Assembly: GCA_021790555.1 (NCBI GenBank)
Contig: JAJYGY010000290.1
Span: 1 to 8,343, forward strand
Length of the DNA: 8,343 bases
Source of the DNA: a bacterium
GTDB taxonomy: Bacteria; Oederibacteriota; JAJYGY01
Direction of reading: 5' to 3'
Both the position numbers and the translations under genes were made by a program. Shown here piece after piece: positions 1-5,476 of the stretch (its first letter is position 1; the number at the start of each line of letters is the position of its first letter). The notes beneath the pieces are model-generated. The model saw only the letters and a program-made list of their open reading frames with translations, ran no database searches and had not been told where the DNA came from.

Positions 1-212
1 GAAATGAAAAGGTTCTTCAGGATGGTGAACATCCACACGCGGAAGTTGGTTCCCGGCTGGTAGCGGTGGTAGGCGGCCATGGCCTTCAACACCGTGTCCT
101 GCAGCAGGTCCTCGGCTTCCTGCGGGTGGCGGGCCAGGCTTAAGGAAAAGCGGTAGAGCGAATCCAGGTGCTTTTCCAGAAGGTCCTCGAATCCGACCGG
201 TTCTGGGGTCAT
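1..212 (-). CDS. ECF-type RNA polymerase sigma factor, N-terminal part (gene runs off the window)
   Basis: Only the first 70 codons are present; the gene continues past base 1. The visible part is sigma-70 region 2: an N-terminal helix (FEDLLEKHLDSLYRFSL, residues 8-24), then the core-binding and -10 recognition helices with EAEDLLQDTVLKAM (32-45) and PGTNFRVWMFTILKN (53-67). The GTN..W.F.IL.N signature resembles the SigR/RpoE-like ECF sigma factors that often answer to redox or envelope stress, so a stress-response role is inferred from family only. The ATG at 212 is preceded by AGAGGA seven bases upstream, which fixes the start. Region 4 and any downstream anti-sigma gene lie outside the window. 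It follows the NifU-like gene on the same strand after a gap holding a candidate ECF promoter, so it is probably transcribed separately. Confidence 0.88.
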   Translation of the reverse strand, partial: MTPEPVGFEDLLEKHLDSLYRFSLSLARHPQEAEDLLQDTVLKAMAAYHRYQPGTNFRVWMFTILKNLFI

Positions 213-236
213 GCCGCCATCCTCTACGCGGAGTAC

Positions 237-262
237 AACGCCCGGGGTGGGGGTTCTATTCC
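237..262 (-). promoter_or_regulatory. Candidate ECF (SigR-type) promoter of the sigma-factor gene
   Basis: Read on the minus strand this is GGAAT (262-258), 18 bases, then GTT (239-237), an exact fit to the GGAAT-N18-GTT pattern known for actinobacterial SigR. Initiation about seven bases further on would leave an 18-base leader holding just the AGAGGA ribosome site and the ATG at 212. The encoded sigma factor itself looks SigR-like, so autoregulation is the simplest reading. The motif is short and could occur by chance. Confidence 0.45.
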
Positions 263-289
263 ATCAAAATGGGCGGGGAACGGAAAAAT

Positions 290-379
290 TCAGGCCCCCG
301 CGGCCAGGGGCTTGCCCTGGGCCGCCTGGATGGCCTGCTGCATCGCCTCCCAGGCCACCTGGGGGTAGTTTTTGCGCTT
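290..379 (-). pseudogene. Probable detached C-terminus of the NifU-like gene beyond an in-frame TAA
   Basis: Directly after the TAA at 382-380, the same frame runs on for 29 sense codons to a TGA at 292-290. The peptide begins KRKNYPQVAWEAMQQAIQAA and ends PLAAGA. It has the form of the last amphipathic helix of NifU/IscU N-domain proteins. All but one of the 29 codons end in G or C, like the neighbouring genes. With the TAA read as a sense codon the protein would be 127 residues, a normal family length. The cause could be a nonsense mutation, a sequencing error or, less likely, stop readthrough. Confidence 0.6.
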
Positions 380-673
380 TTAAGGGAAGGTGAATTCGCG
401 GTCGATGTCCTCGGGGCGGAAGCGGGACGCCTCCTCCAGGGTCTTGCCCTTGACCATCTGGGTGATGACGGCCAGCGAAACAAGGCCGAAACCGCAGCCC
501 GTGGTGGTGTAGCTGGCGTCCCGGATGACCCCGTCCTCCACCTTCAGGTAGATGACGTAACCGTCGCCGCATCCCATGTTGCGGTATTTCCAGGCCACCG
601 TGGCGTCGGGCATCTCGCCGAAGTTGACCTTGTCGTCGTTGATCTTCTTGTAGCGGTCGAAATCCATGGGCAT
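380..673 (-). CDS. NifU/IscU-like iron-sulfur cluster scaffold domain protein, apparently cut short by an in-frame TAA
   Basis: The frame gives 97 residues. It shows the NifU N-domain core: GEMPDATVAWKYRNMGCGD (19-37) with Cys35, then YLKVEDGVIRDASY (42-55), TTGCGFG with Cys60, and the VKGKTLEEA helix (74-82). Family members assemble transient [2Fe-2S] clusters on three cysteines. The third normally sits in a HCS motif near the C-terminus. Here that segment lies beyond the TAA and reads NYP instead, so even a repaired protein lacks the third ligand. The start at 673 is chosen because GGAGGA lies just upstream; a second ATG at 667 has poorer spacing. It is the last gene of the LOG-Sua5-DUF983-TyrS run, 65 bases after tyrS. 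Whether a 97-residue product without the final helix folds is doubtful. Confidence 0.78.
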   Translation of the reverse strand: MPMDFDRYKKINDDKVNFGEMPDATVAWKYRNMGCGDGYVIYLKVEDGVIRDASYTTTGCGFGLVSLAVITQMVKGKTLEEASRFRPEDIDREFTFP

Positions 674-709
674 GGCGTCCTCCGGAACAATGGGGGTCGT
701 TTCCTCAAT

Positions 710-715
710 ATTATA
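710..715 (-). promoter_or_regulatory. Candidate -10 element upstream of the NifU-like gene
   Basis: A perfect TATAAT on the minus strand sits in an AT-rich island (703-718) within otherwise very GC-rich DNA, 37 bases before the NifU-like start. No convincing -35 hexamer stands 16-18 bases upstream. There is instead a short GC hairpin (721-725 pairing with 732-736) right after the tyrS stop. The gene may have an extra promoter as well as transcription from the operon. Confidence 0.3.
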
Positions 716-738
716 TACGTCCGGGCCCCGCCCCGGGT

Positions 739-2013
739 TCAGGCCCACTTCACCAGGGTGTAGTGCTTCTTGCCGCGCCGCAGCACCGTGTACTTTCCGT
801 GCAGGCGGTCCGAGGCGGAAAGCGCCGCGGCCGGGTCCTGGGCCTTGCGGCCGTTGACCGACACGGCCCCGCCCTGCACGTCCTCGCGCGCCTGGCGCTT
901 GGAAGGGCAGGCCCCGGCCATCACCAGCAGGTCGGCCAGGGCCGGCGACTGGCCTGCCTGCAGGCTGAAGGAAGGAACGTCGCGGAAGCCCTCCTCCATC
1001 TCGGATTCCGAAAGCTCGGACACCTCGCCGTAGAACAGGGCCTGGGAGATGCGCAGGGCCGACTGGTAGGCCCGCTCGCCGTGGGCCAGCACGGTCAGTT
1101 CCCTGGCCAGGCGCGCCTGGGCCTCGCGCTTGCCCGGCTCCCTCCTCACCTGTTCCTCCAGGGCCTCGATCTCCCGCCGGGAGAGGAAGGTGAAGTACCT
1201 GAGGAACCTGCCCGCGTCCTCGTCCGGGGTGTTGACGCAGAACTGGTAGAACTGGTAGGGGCTGGTCTTGGCCGGGTCCAGCCAGACGGCCCCGGCCTCG
1301 GTCTTGCCGAACTTCTTTCCGTCGGACCGGGTCACCATGGGCGTGGTCAGCCCGAAAACCTCGGCCCCCTCCCCGCCCGCGAGGGCCTGGGTCCTGCGGA
1401 TGAGCTCGCATCCGGCCGTGATGTTGCCCCACTGGTCGCTGCCCCCCACCTGCAGGCGGCAGCCGTGGCGTTCGAAGAGCTGCTGGAAGTCGTAGGCCTG
1501 CAGGATCATGTAGGAGAATTCGGTGAAGGAGATGCCGGCCTCCATGCGGGCCGTGACGGACTCCTTGTGCAGCATCTGGGCCAGGGGAAAGTGCTTGCCC
1601 GTGTCGCGCAGGAAATCCACCACCTTCCAGGGGCCCAGCCAGTCGTGGTTGTTCACCACCCTGGCCGCGCTCTCCCCCGAAAAGTCGAGGAAGCGCTCCA
1701 GTTGCGACCGGATGCGCCGGGTCCATTCCTCCACCACGTCGCGCGGGTTCAGGGAACGCTCGGCCGACTTGCCGCTGGGGTCGCCGATCAGCCCGGTGCC
1801 GCCGCCCACCACGGCGATGGGCCGGTGTCCGGCCAGCTGGAAGCGCCGAAGCAGCAGGATGGAAAGCAGGTGCCACAGCCCCAGGCTGTCGGCCGTGGGG
1901 TCGAACCCGGCGTACAGGGACAGGGGGCCCGCCGCCAGGGCCCTGTCCAGGCCCGGCTCGTCGGTCGCCTGGTAGACCAGGCCGCGGTATTTCAGGTCTT
2001 CCATCAGGTTCAT
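739..2013 (-). CDS. tyrS: Tyrosyl-tRNA synthetase, class Ic, with atypical HIGH motif
   Basis: This 424-residue protein aligns by eye from end to end with bacterial TyrRS of the Bacillus/E. coli type. It attaches tyrosine to tRNA-Tyr in the cytoplasm. Visible marks are LYAGFDPTADSL (33-44, including Tyr34 and Thr40 in Bacillus numbering), VVGGGTGLIGDPSGK, FLRDTGKHFPL, the tyrosine pocket YMILQAYDF, GGSDQWGNI, the KMSKS equivalent KFGKT, and a C-terminal S4 RNA-binding domain (PSKRQAREDVQGGAVSVNG) ending RRGKKHYTLVKWA. The anomaly is residues 45-48, GLWH, where the family has H-[IL]-G-H: the first histidine and the glycine are both lost. The start at 2013 (MNLMED) follows GGGAGG with good spacing; an upstream ATG at 2046 lacks homology. 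It lies 55 bases after the DUF983 gene in the same apparent operon. Confidence 0.96.
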   Translation of the reverse strand: MNLMEDLKYRGLVYQATDEPGLDRALAAGPLSLYAGFDPTADSLGLWHLLSILLLRRFQLAGHRPIAVVGGGTGLIGDPSGKSAERSLNPRDVVEEWTRRIRSQLERFLDFSGESAARVVNNHDWLGPWKVVDFLRDTGKHFPLAQMLHKESVTARMEAGISFTEFSYMILQAYDFQQLFERHGCRLQVGGSDQWGNITAGCELIRRTQALAGGEGAEVFGLTTPMVTRSDGKKFGKTEAGAVWLDPAKTSPYQFYQFCVNTPDEDAGRFLRYFTFLSRREIEALEEQVRREPGKREAQARLARELTVLAHGERAYQSALRISQALFYGEVSELSESEMEEGFRDVPSFSLQAGQSPALADLLVMAGACPSKRQAREDVQGGAVSVNGRKAQDPAAALSASDRLHGKYTVLRRGKKHYTLVKWA

Positions 2014-2068
2014 CGCCACCCTCCCCCTTCGGGGTCCACGCCCCACGCTCCGGGCCGTCCCGGCGGGT

Positions 2069-2446
2069 TCAGTCCCCCCCGCCGAAAAAGCCCCTTTCGG
2101 TGTACATGAACAGCACCCGCGAATAGCGGAAAATCCAGGGCGTGGCCAGCCACAGCAGGGCCACCATGATGCCGAAGACCCAGTGGAAGCTCAGGTCCGT
2201 GAACAGGCGCAGCAGGGCCATGCCCGCCAGCACCAGGCCCGCCCCCAGGCCGTAGCTGATGTACATGGCGCCCAGGAAATAGCCCGGCTCGCGCTCGAAC
2301 TTCAGGCCGCAGCGCGGGCATTCCCGGTGCATCTTGAACAGCTCCTTGAAGACCCTGGCCTGCCGGCAGCGCGGGCAGAGCATCTTCAGGACGGCGGCCC
2401 ACCTCCTGGTTTCCCTTCCGTAAGGCGCCCGCATGCGGTTCCCCAT
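2069..2446 (-). CDS. DUF983 family zinc-ribbon membrane protein
   Basis: About 125 residues. A cytoplasmic N-terminal zinc ribbon has two CPRC knuckles (Cys24/27 and Cys43/46) and is followed by KFEREPGYFLGAMYISYGLG, the hallmark of DUF983. Two hydrophobic segments follow (about 58-80 and 86-105), and the tail YTERGFFGGGD is short. Its biochemical role is unknown; membership of the family is clear. Three starts are possible (2452, 2446, 2434). I favour 2446 because GAGG lies eight bases upstream, while 2452 would have almost no spacing. It begins 23 bases after the Sua5 stop and precedes tyrS, so it is very likely co-transcribed with both. Confidence 0.88.
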   Translation of the reverse strand: MGNRMRAPYGRETRRWAAVLKMLCPRCRQARVFKELFKMHRECPRCGLKFEREPGYFLGAMYISYGLGAGLVLAGMALLRLFTDLSFHWVFGIMVALLWLATPWIFRYSRVLFMYTERGFFGGGD

Positions 2447-2469
2447 TCCCATATCCTCGACTCCAGACT

Positions 2470-3447
2470 TCAGGCCCCCCGGCTCCCCTTGGCGCACCTC
2501 TTCAGCCGGTTCATGATGGCCAGGCCGATGCCCTTCTCCGGGCAGGATTCGGCCAGGATGAGGTCCAGGCCCAGGGCGTCCAGGCGCCGCAGGGCCGCGA
2601 AAAGGTTGGCCGCGGCCTCGAAAAGGTCTCCGCTGGGGCACAGCCGCTCCACGGCCTCGAAGCCCGTCGCCCCGCCCTGGCCCGAGAAGGCCAGCAGCCC
2701 GCAACGTCCCCGGGACGGCTTCCCCGCGCCCTCCCCGGCCAGTTGAAGCGGGGTGCGGGTGGCGTAATGCCCCTCCATCTGGCCGGGGGCCTGGGGCCGG
2801 GCCAAGGGGCCTTCGTCCAGATCCACCCGGCCCAGCATGCCCCGCAAGGTCTCCAGCGTCACGCCCCCGGGGCGCAGCAGCCGGGCCGGCTCGGTGAGCA
2901 GGGAGAGGATGGTGGATTCCAGCCCCACCCGGCAGGGCCCCCCGTCCAGTATCAGGTCCACCCTGTCGCCCAGCTGGTCGGCGACGTGGGCGGCGGTGGT
3001 GGGGCTGGCGTAGCCGAAAGGGTTGGCGCTGGGCGCGGCCAGGGGTCCCGCCAGGCGGATGAGCTCGAGCGCGGCCGGATGGTCCGGCACGCGCGCCGCC
3101 ACGCTGGGAAGGCCGGCGCAGACCAGGTCGGGCACCCCGTCCGCGCGGGGCAGCACCAGGGTCAGGGGGCCGGGCCACAGCAGGGGGGTGAGCGCCGCCA
3201 GGCGCGCGTCCGACCCGGCGGCCACGCGCGGCAGGTCCGGGGCCGAGGCCAGGTGCACGATGAGCGGGTCGAAGGCCGGCCGTTGTTTGGCCTCGAAGAT
3301 CCTGGCCACGGCCCTGGGGTTGAAGGCGTCGGCGCCCAGGCCGTAGACCGTCTCGGTGGGGAAGGCCACCAGGCCGCCCTGCCGCAGGACTTCGGCCGCC
3401 CTTTTCAGCGAATCCGGCTCTCCGGCCGGAAGGACCAAGGCTTTCAC
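2470..3447 (-). CDS. L-threonylcarbamoyladenylate synthase (Sua5/YrdC/YwlC), full-length Sua5 type
   Basis: This 325-residue protein makes threonylcarbamoyl-AMP from threonine, bicarbonate and ATP. The product is then used by the TsaBDE-type machinery for the t6A37 modification of ANN-decoding tRNAs. The YrdC domain shows FPTETVYGLGADA (29-41), KQRPAFDPLIVH (54-65), WPGPLTLVLP (91-100), APSANPFGYASPT (138-150) and GLESTIL (175-181). The linker PQAPGQMEGHYATRTPL (218-234) is the HYA-type lid of Sua5, and a complete C-terminal Sua5 domain ends EKGIGLAIMNRLKR. The start is a GTG at 3447 preceded by GGAGG seven bases upstream; no in-frame ATG fits better. It lies 22 bases after the LOG gene and 23 bases before the DUF983 gene, which indicates one transcript. 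Nothing in the domain motifs looks damaged. Confidence 0.95.
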   Translation of the reverse strand: MKALVLPAGEPDSLKRAAEVLRQGGLVAFPTETVYGLGADAFNPRAVARIFEAKQRPAFDPLIVHLASAPDLPRVAAGSDARLAALTPLLWPGPLTLVLPRADGVPDLVCAGLPSVAARVPDHPAALELIRLAGPLAAPSANPFGYASPTTAAHVADQLGDRVDLILDGGPCRVGLESTILSLLTEPARLLRPGGVTLETLRGMLGRVDLDEGPLARPQAPGQMEGHYATRTPLQLAGEGAGKPSRGRCGLLAFSGQGGATGFEAVERLCPSGDLFEAAANLFAALRRLDALGLDLILAESCPEKGIGLAIMNRLKRCAKGSRGA

Positions 3448-3469
3448 GCGCGAACCTCCATGCCGGCCC

Positions 3470-4033
3470 TCAGGCTTCCGTCCCCGTCCGCCCGTCCGCC
3501 AGGCAGTCCAGCAGGGCTTGCGGCGAGTCGCGCACCAGCAGGGCCGCGCGGCCGCGGGGCTGGACGAACCCCGCCTCCACCCCCCTGTCCAGCATGGCCA
3601 GCAGGGGGTCGAAATAGCCGTCCACGTTGAGCAGGCCGATGGGTTTCGCGTGCAGGCCCAGTTGCGACCAGGCCGCGGCCTCGAACAGCTCGTCGAAGGT
3701 GCCCAGTCCGCCCGGCAGCACGGCGAAGGCGTCGGCCAGCGAGGCCAGCAGGGCCTTGCGCTGGTGCATGCCCCCCACCACGTGGAGCCGGGTGAGCGCG
3801 GGATGCGCCAGCTCGCGGTCCACCAGGGCCCTGGGGATCACACCGGTGACCCGGCCGCCGGCCTTCAGGGCCGCGTCGGCCAGGGTTCCCATCAGGCCGG
3901 CCTTGCCGCCGCCGTAGACCAGCTCCAGGCCCCGGGCCGCGGCCAGGCCGCCCAGTTCGCCGGCGGCGCGGGCGAAGACCGGGCTGGAACCCGGGCTGGA
4001 ACCGCAAAAGACGCAAAGATGTCGAACCGCCAT
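3470..4033 (-). CDS. LOG-family protein (TIGR00730), putative nucleoside 5'-monophosphate phosphoribohydrolase
   Basis: This 187-residue Rossmann-like protein carries the LOG signature motifs: VFCGSSPG (8-15), YGGGKAGLMG (40-49), GMHQRKALL (88-96; commonly MHERK) and the phosphate-binding PGGLGTFDELFE (107-118). Family members cleave the N-glycosidic bond of nucleoside monophosphates, best known for releasing cytokinin-type bases. In bacteria the physiological substrate is usually unknown, so the narrow cytokinin label is not assumed. The ATG at 4033 has a modest GGGGA about nine bases upstream. It is the first gene of the operon that continues with Sua5, DUF983 and tyrS, and lies just downstream of the MerR terminator. 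Confidence 0.92.
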   Translation of the reverse strand: MAVRHLCVFCGSSPGSSPVFARAAGELGGLAAARGLELVYGGGKAGLMGTLADAALKAGGRVTGVIPRALVDRELAHPALTRLHVVGGMHQRKALLASLADAFAVLPGGLGTFDELFEAAAWSQLGLHAKPIGLLNVDGYFDPLLAMLDRGVEAGFVQPRGRAALLVRDSPQALLDCLADGRTGTEA

Positions 4034-4066
4034 GCCGCCGTTCCCCGGAAATGGAATCCGGCGACC

Positions 4067-4095
4067 AAACTATCGGGAAGGCGCGGGGATGTAAA
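4067..4095 (-). promoter_or_regulatory. Weak candidate promoter for the LOG-Sua5-DUF983-tyrS operon
   Basis: On the minus strand, TTTACA (4095-4090) resembles a -35 box and is followed after 17 bases by TAGTTT (4072-4067), or after 15 bases by GATAGT. It is the only AT-containing stretch between the MerR terminator and the LOG start, so a promoter is expected here, but the match is poor. Confidence 0.3.
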
Positions 4096-4100
4096 GCCAA

Positions 4101-4126
4101 TAAAAAAGCCGCCCTGGCGGGCGGCT
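4101..4126 (-). terminator. Intrinsic terminator of the MerR-family gene
   Basis: A seven-base perfect stem (GCCGCCC, 4108-4114, with GGGCGGC, 4119-4125) and a four-base loop is followed on the minus strand by six T and then A (4107-4101). It lies five bases past the MerR stop codon and should separate that gene from the LOG operon. Confidence 0.85.
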
Positions 4127-4130
4127 CGGT

Positions 4131-4490
4131 TCAGGCGGGGTCTTTCAGCAGCTTCAACAGCGCCATCCTGGCCTTTTCCAGTTGCAGCATCCTCTTTTCA
4201 ATCTCCTTCAGCTTGGCCAGGATGGCGCTGCGGGCCTGGCGCCAACTCATCCGCGGCTCCTTTCCACCCAGCAGCTCGCGGATCTCCCGCAGCGTGAAGC
4301 CGAGCCTTTTGGCCCTGCGGATGAAGCGAAGGCGCTGGATGACCTCGCCGGAATAACGCCGGAAGCCGGAAAGGTTCCTGGGTGCCGCCTCGATCAAACC
4401 CTGCTTCTCGTAGAAGCGGATGGCCGCCGGGCTGAAACCGGTTTCGGCGGCCAATTTTCCGATGCTGAAACCCTCTTGTGTGAAATCCAT
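4131..4490 (-). CDS. MerR-family transcriptional regulator without cysteines
   Basis: A 119-residue regulator with the winged-helix MerR head: FSIGKLAAETGFSPAAIRFY (8-27), EKQGLIEAA (28-36), GFRRYSGEVIQRLRFIRRAK (42-61) and LGFTLREIRELL (63-74). A long C-terminal dimerisation helix follows (about 83-117). It resembles the metal-responsive MerR/ZntR/HmrR group in length and layout. However, where mercury- and zinc-type members have a cysteine at the start of the long helix it has Ser82, and there is no cysteine anywhere. Metal-thiol sensing is therefore unlikely and the inducer is unknown. The ATG at 4490 has only a weak GGGAT upstream. Its promoter holds a dyad inside a 20-base spacer, so autoregulation is expected. 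No obvious effector gene is co-transcribed; the divergent neighbour is a DUF2461 gene. Confidence 0.93.
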   Translation of the reverse strand: MDFTQEGFSIGKLAAETGFSPAAIRFYEKQGLIEAAPRNLSGFRRYSGEVIQRLRFIRRAKRLGFTLREIRELLGGKEPRMSWRQARSAILAKLKEIEKRMLQLEKARMALLKLLKDPA

Positions 4491-4535
4491 ATATCCCGGA
4501 GGCGTGGCTGAATCATGCCCTTGACGACGTCCGGG

Positions 4536-4567
4536 ATTGTAAACCTTGAAGCATACTTGAAGGTCAA
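4536..4567 (-). promoter_or_regulatory. MerR-type promoter with operator dyad in a 20-bp spacer
   Basis: On the minus strand, TTGACC (4567-4562) is followed by 20 bases and then TACAAT (4541-4536). Over-long 19-20 bp spacers are the hallmark of promoters activated by DNA twisting by MerR proteins. The spacer is filled by a near-perfect 22-bp dyad at 4543-4564, whose plus-strand half-sites are ACCTTGAAG and CTTGAAGGT around CATA. The promoter faces the merR-like gene starting at 4490, giving a leader of about 39 bases. Confidence 0.75.
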
Positions 4568-4671
4568 GAAGAAATTTCCCCGCCGCATGTGAGCCACGCC
4601 CCCTTCCATCATCTCCTTCCCCACAGGAAATAACGCAGGATCCGCCCCAAGGTTTTCCCCCAAATGCCGGC

Positions 4672-4700
4672 TTGCATTCCAGCCCGGATGCCTGTAAAAG
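4672..4700 (+). promoter_or_regulatory. Candidate sigma-70 promoter for the DUF2461 gene
   Basis: TTGCAT (4672-4677), 17 bases, then TAAAAG (4695-4700), four of six matches in each hexamer. Transcription would begin near 4707 and give a short leader to the ATG at 4731. The rest of the 4491-4730 intergenic region holds the divergent MerR promoter and nothing else recognised. Confidence 0.4.
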
Positions 4701-4730
4701 TGGCCCCGTGACCCACTTTCAGGGAGTGTC

Positions 4731-5405
4731 ATGCCCAAAAGCGCCCATTTTCGCCCCGACCTCTTCCAGTTCCTGGTGGAGCTGAAGTTCCACAACGAGC
4801 GTCCCTGGTTCCAGGAAAACAAGCCGCGCTACGAAGCCTTTTTGAAGCGCCCCATGCTGGAATTCATCGCCGACCTTGCCGCCCCACTGAAAAAGGTCAA
4901 TCCAGCCTACCTGGCAGACCCCAGGCCGCAGGGCGGATCCCTGTTCCGGATCTACCGGGACACCCGCTTCGCGCGGGACAAGACTCCCTACAAGACCCAC
5001 GCCGCCGCACATTTCCTGCACCGCCGCGTTGGACGCGACCACCACACCCCGGCCTTCTACCTGCACCTGGAGCCCGGCGAATCCTTCGCCGCGGCCGGAA
5101 TCTGGCAGCCCGAATCCGAGCCCCTGAAGCGGATCCGCAACTTCATCGTCCACCGGCCCCTGGCCTGGCGCAAGGTCAAGGCAACCGGACTGGGCCTGTG
5201 GGGCGAGGATTCCCTCAAGCGCCCCCCCAAGGGCTTCGACCCGGAACACCCCTTCCTGGAGGACCTCAAGCGGCGCCATTTCATCCTGTGGGCGGATTTC
5301 ACGGACCGGCAGGTCTTCTCCCCCGGCTTCCTTGACCTGGTGGTGAAGGCCTACCGCCGCATGAACCCCCTCGTCCTCTTTTTGGAAAAGGCCCTGGGCA
5401 TGTAG
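4731..5405 (+). CDS. DUF2461 family protein (TIGR02453)
   Basis: A 224-residue soluble protein and the only plus-strand gene here. Family marks are LFQFLVELKFHNERPWFQ (11-28) with the NN/HN.R.WF.EN start, the strongly conserved RIYRDTRFARDKTPYKTH (73-90), and PAFYLHLEPGES..AAGIWQPE (107-128). The C-terminal part has the expected RPPKGFDPEHP and DLVVKAYRRMNPL segments. The length is normal and no catalytic residues are known, so the function is unassigned. The start is supported by AGGGAG four bases before the ATG. It ends with TAG and converges on the minus-strand exported-protein gene. The hairpin between them has its T-run only on the minus strand, so no clear terminator serves this gene. 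Confidence 0.92.
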   Translation: MPKSAHFRPDLFQFLVELKFHNERPWFQENKPRYEAFLKRPMLEFIADLAAPLKKVNPAYLADPRPQGGSLFRIYRDTRFARDKTPYKTHAAAHFLHRRVGRDHHTPAFYLHLEPGESFAAAGIWQPESEPLKRIRNFIVHRPLAWRKVKATGLGLWGEDSLKRPPKGFDPEHPFLEDLKRRHFILWADFTDRQVFSPGFLDLVVKAYRRMNPLVLFLEKALGM

Positions 5406-5423
5406 CCGTCCTCCCGCCGGGGC

Positions 5424-5449
5424 AAAAAAAAGCCCGCGTTTCCGCGGGC
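5424..5449 (-). terminator. Intrinsic terminator of the exported-protein gene
   Basis: A seven-base perfect stem (GCCCGCG, 5432-5438, with CGCGGGC, 5443-5449) and loop TTTC is followed on the minus strand by a run of eight T (5431-5424). It lies about 27 bases past the stop codon at 5477. On the plus strand no T-run follows the stem. Confidence 0.88.
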
Positions 5450-5476
5450 CGGGTCCTGCCGGGATGAAACCAGGTG

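Noticed and set aside
674..1876. Long minus-strand frame reading through tyrS in another frame into the NifU-like gene
   Set aside because: Only the last 97 codons look like a real protein. The upstream part is an out-of-frame tyrS shadow and a separate ribosome site stands before 673.
763..2109. 448-codon open frame on the plus strand opposite tyrS
   Set aside because: It is the antisense shadow of a well-conserved tyrS. Its Gly/Arg/His/Val-rich composition reflects GC-rich antisense codons and no domain is recognisable.
3979..4002. Perfect 12-bp tandem duplication in the LOG gene (SSPG/SSPV region)
   Set aside because: It encodes the normal-length SSPGxxP loop of the family, so there is no insertion. 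Probably chance codon similarity.
4521..4557. Plus-strand TTGACG as a promoter for the DUF2461 gene
   Set aside because: The nearest -10-like hexamer is about 25 bases away and the site is occupied by the opposing MerR promoter; 4672-4700 fits better.
4394..4822. 142-codon minus-strand frame across the MerR/DUF2461 intergenic region
   Set aside because: Overlaps both real genes out of frame and would span the MerR promoter; no family resemblance.
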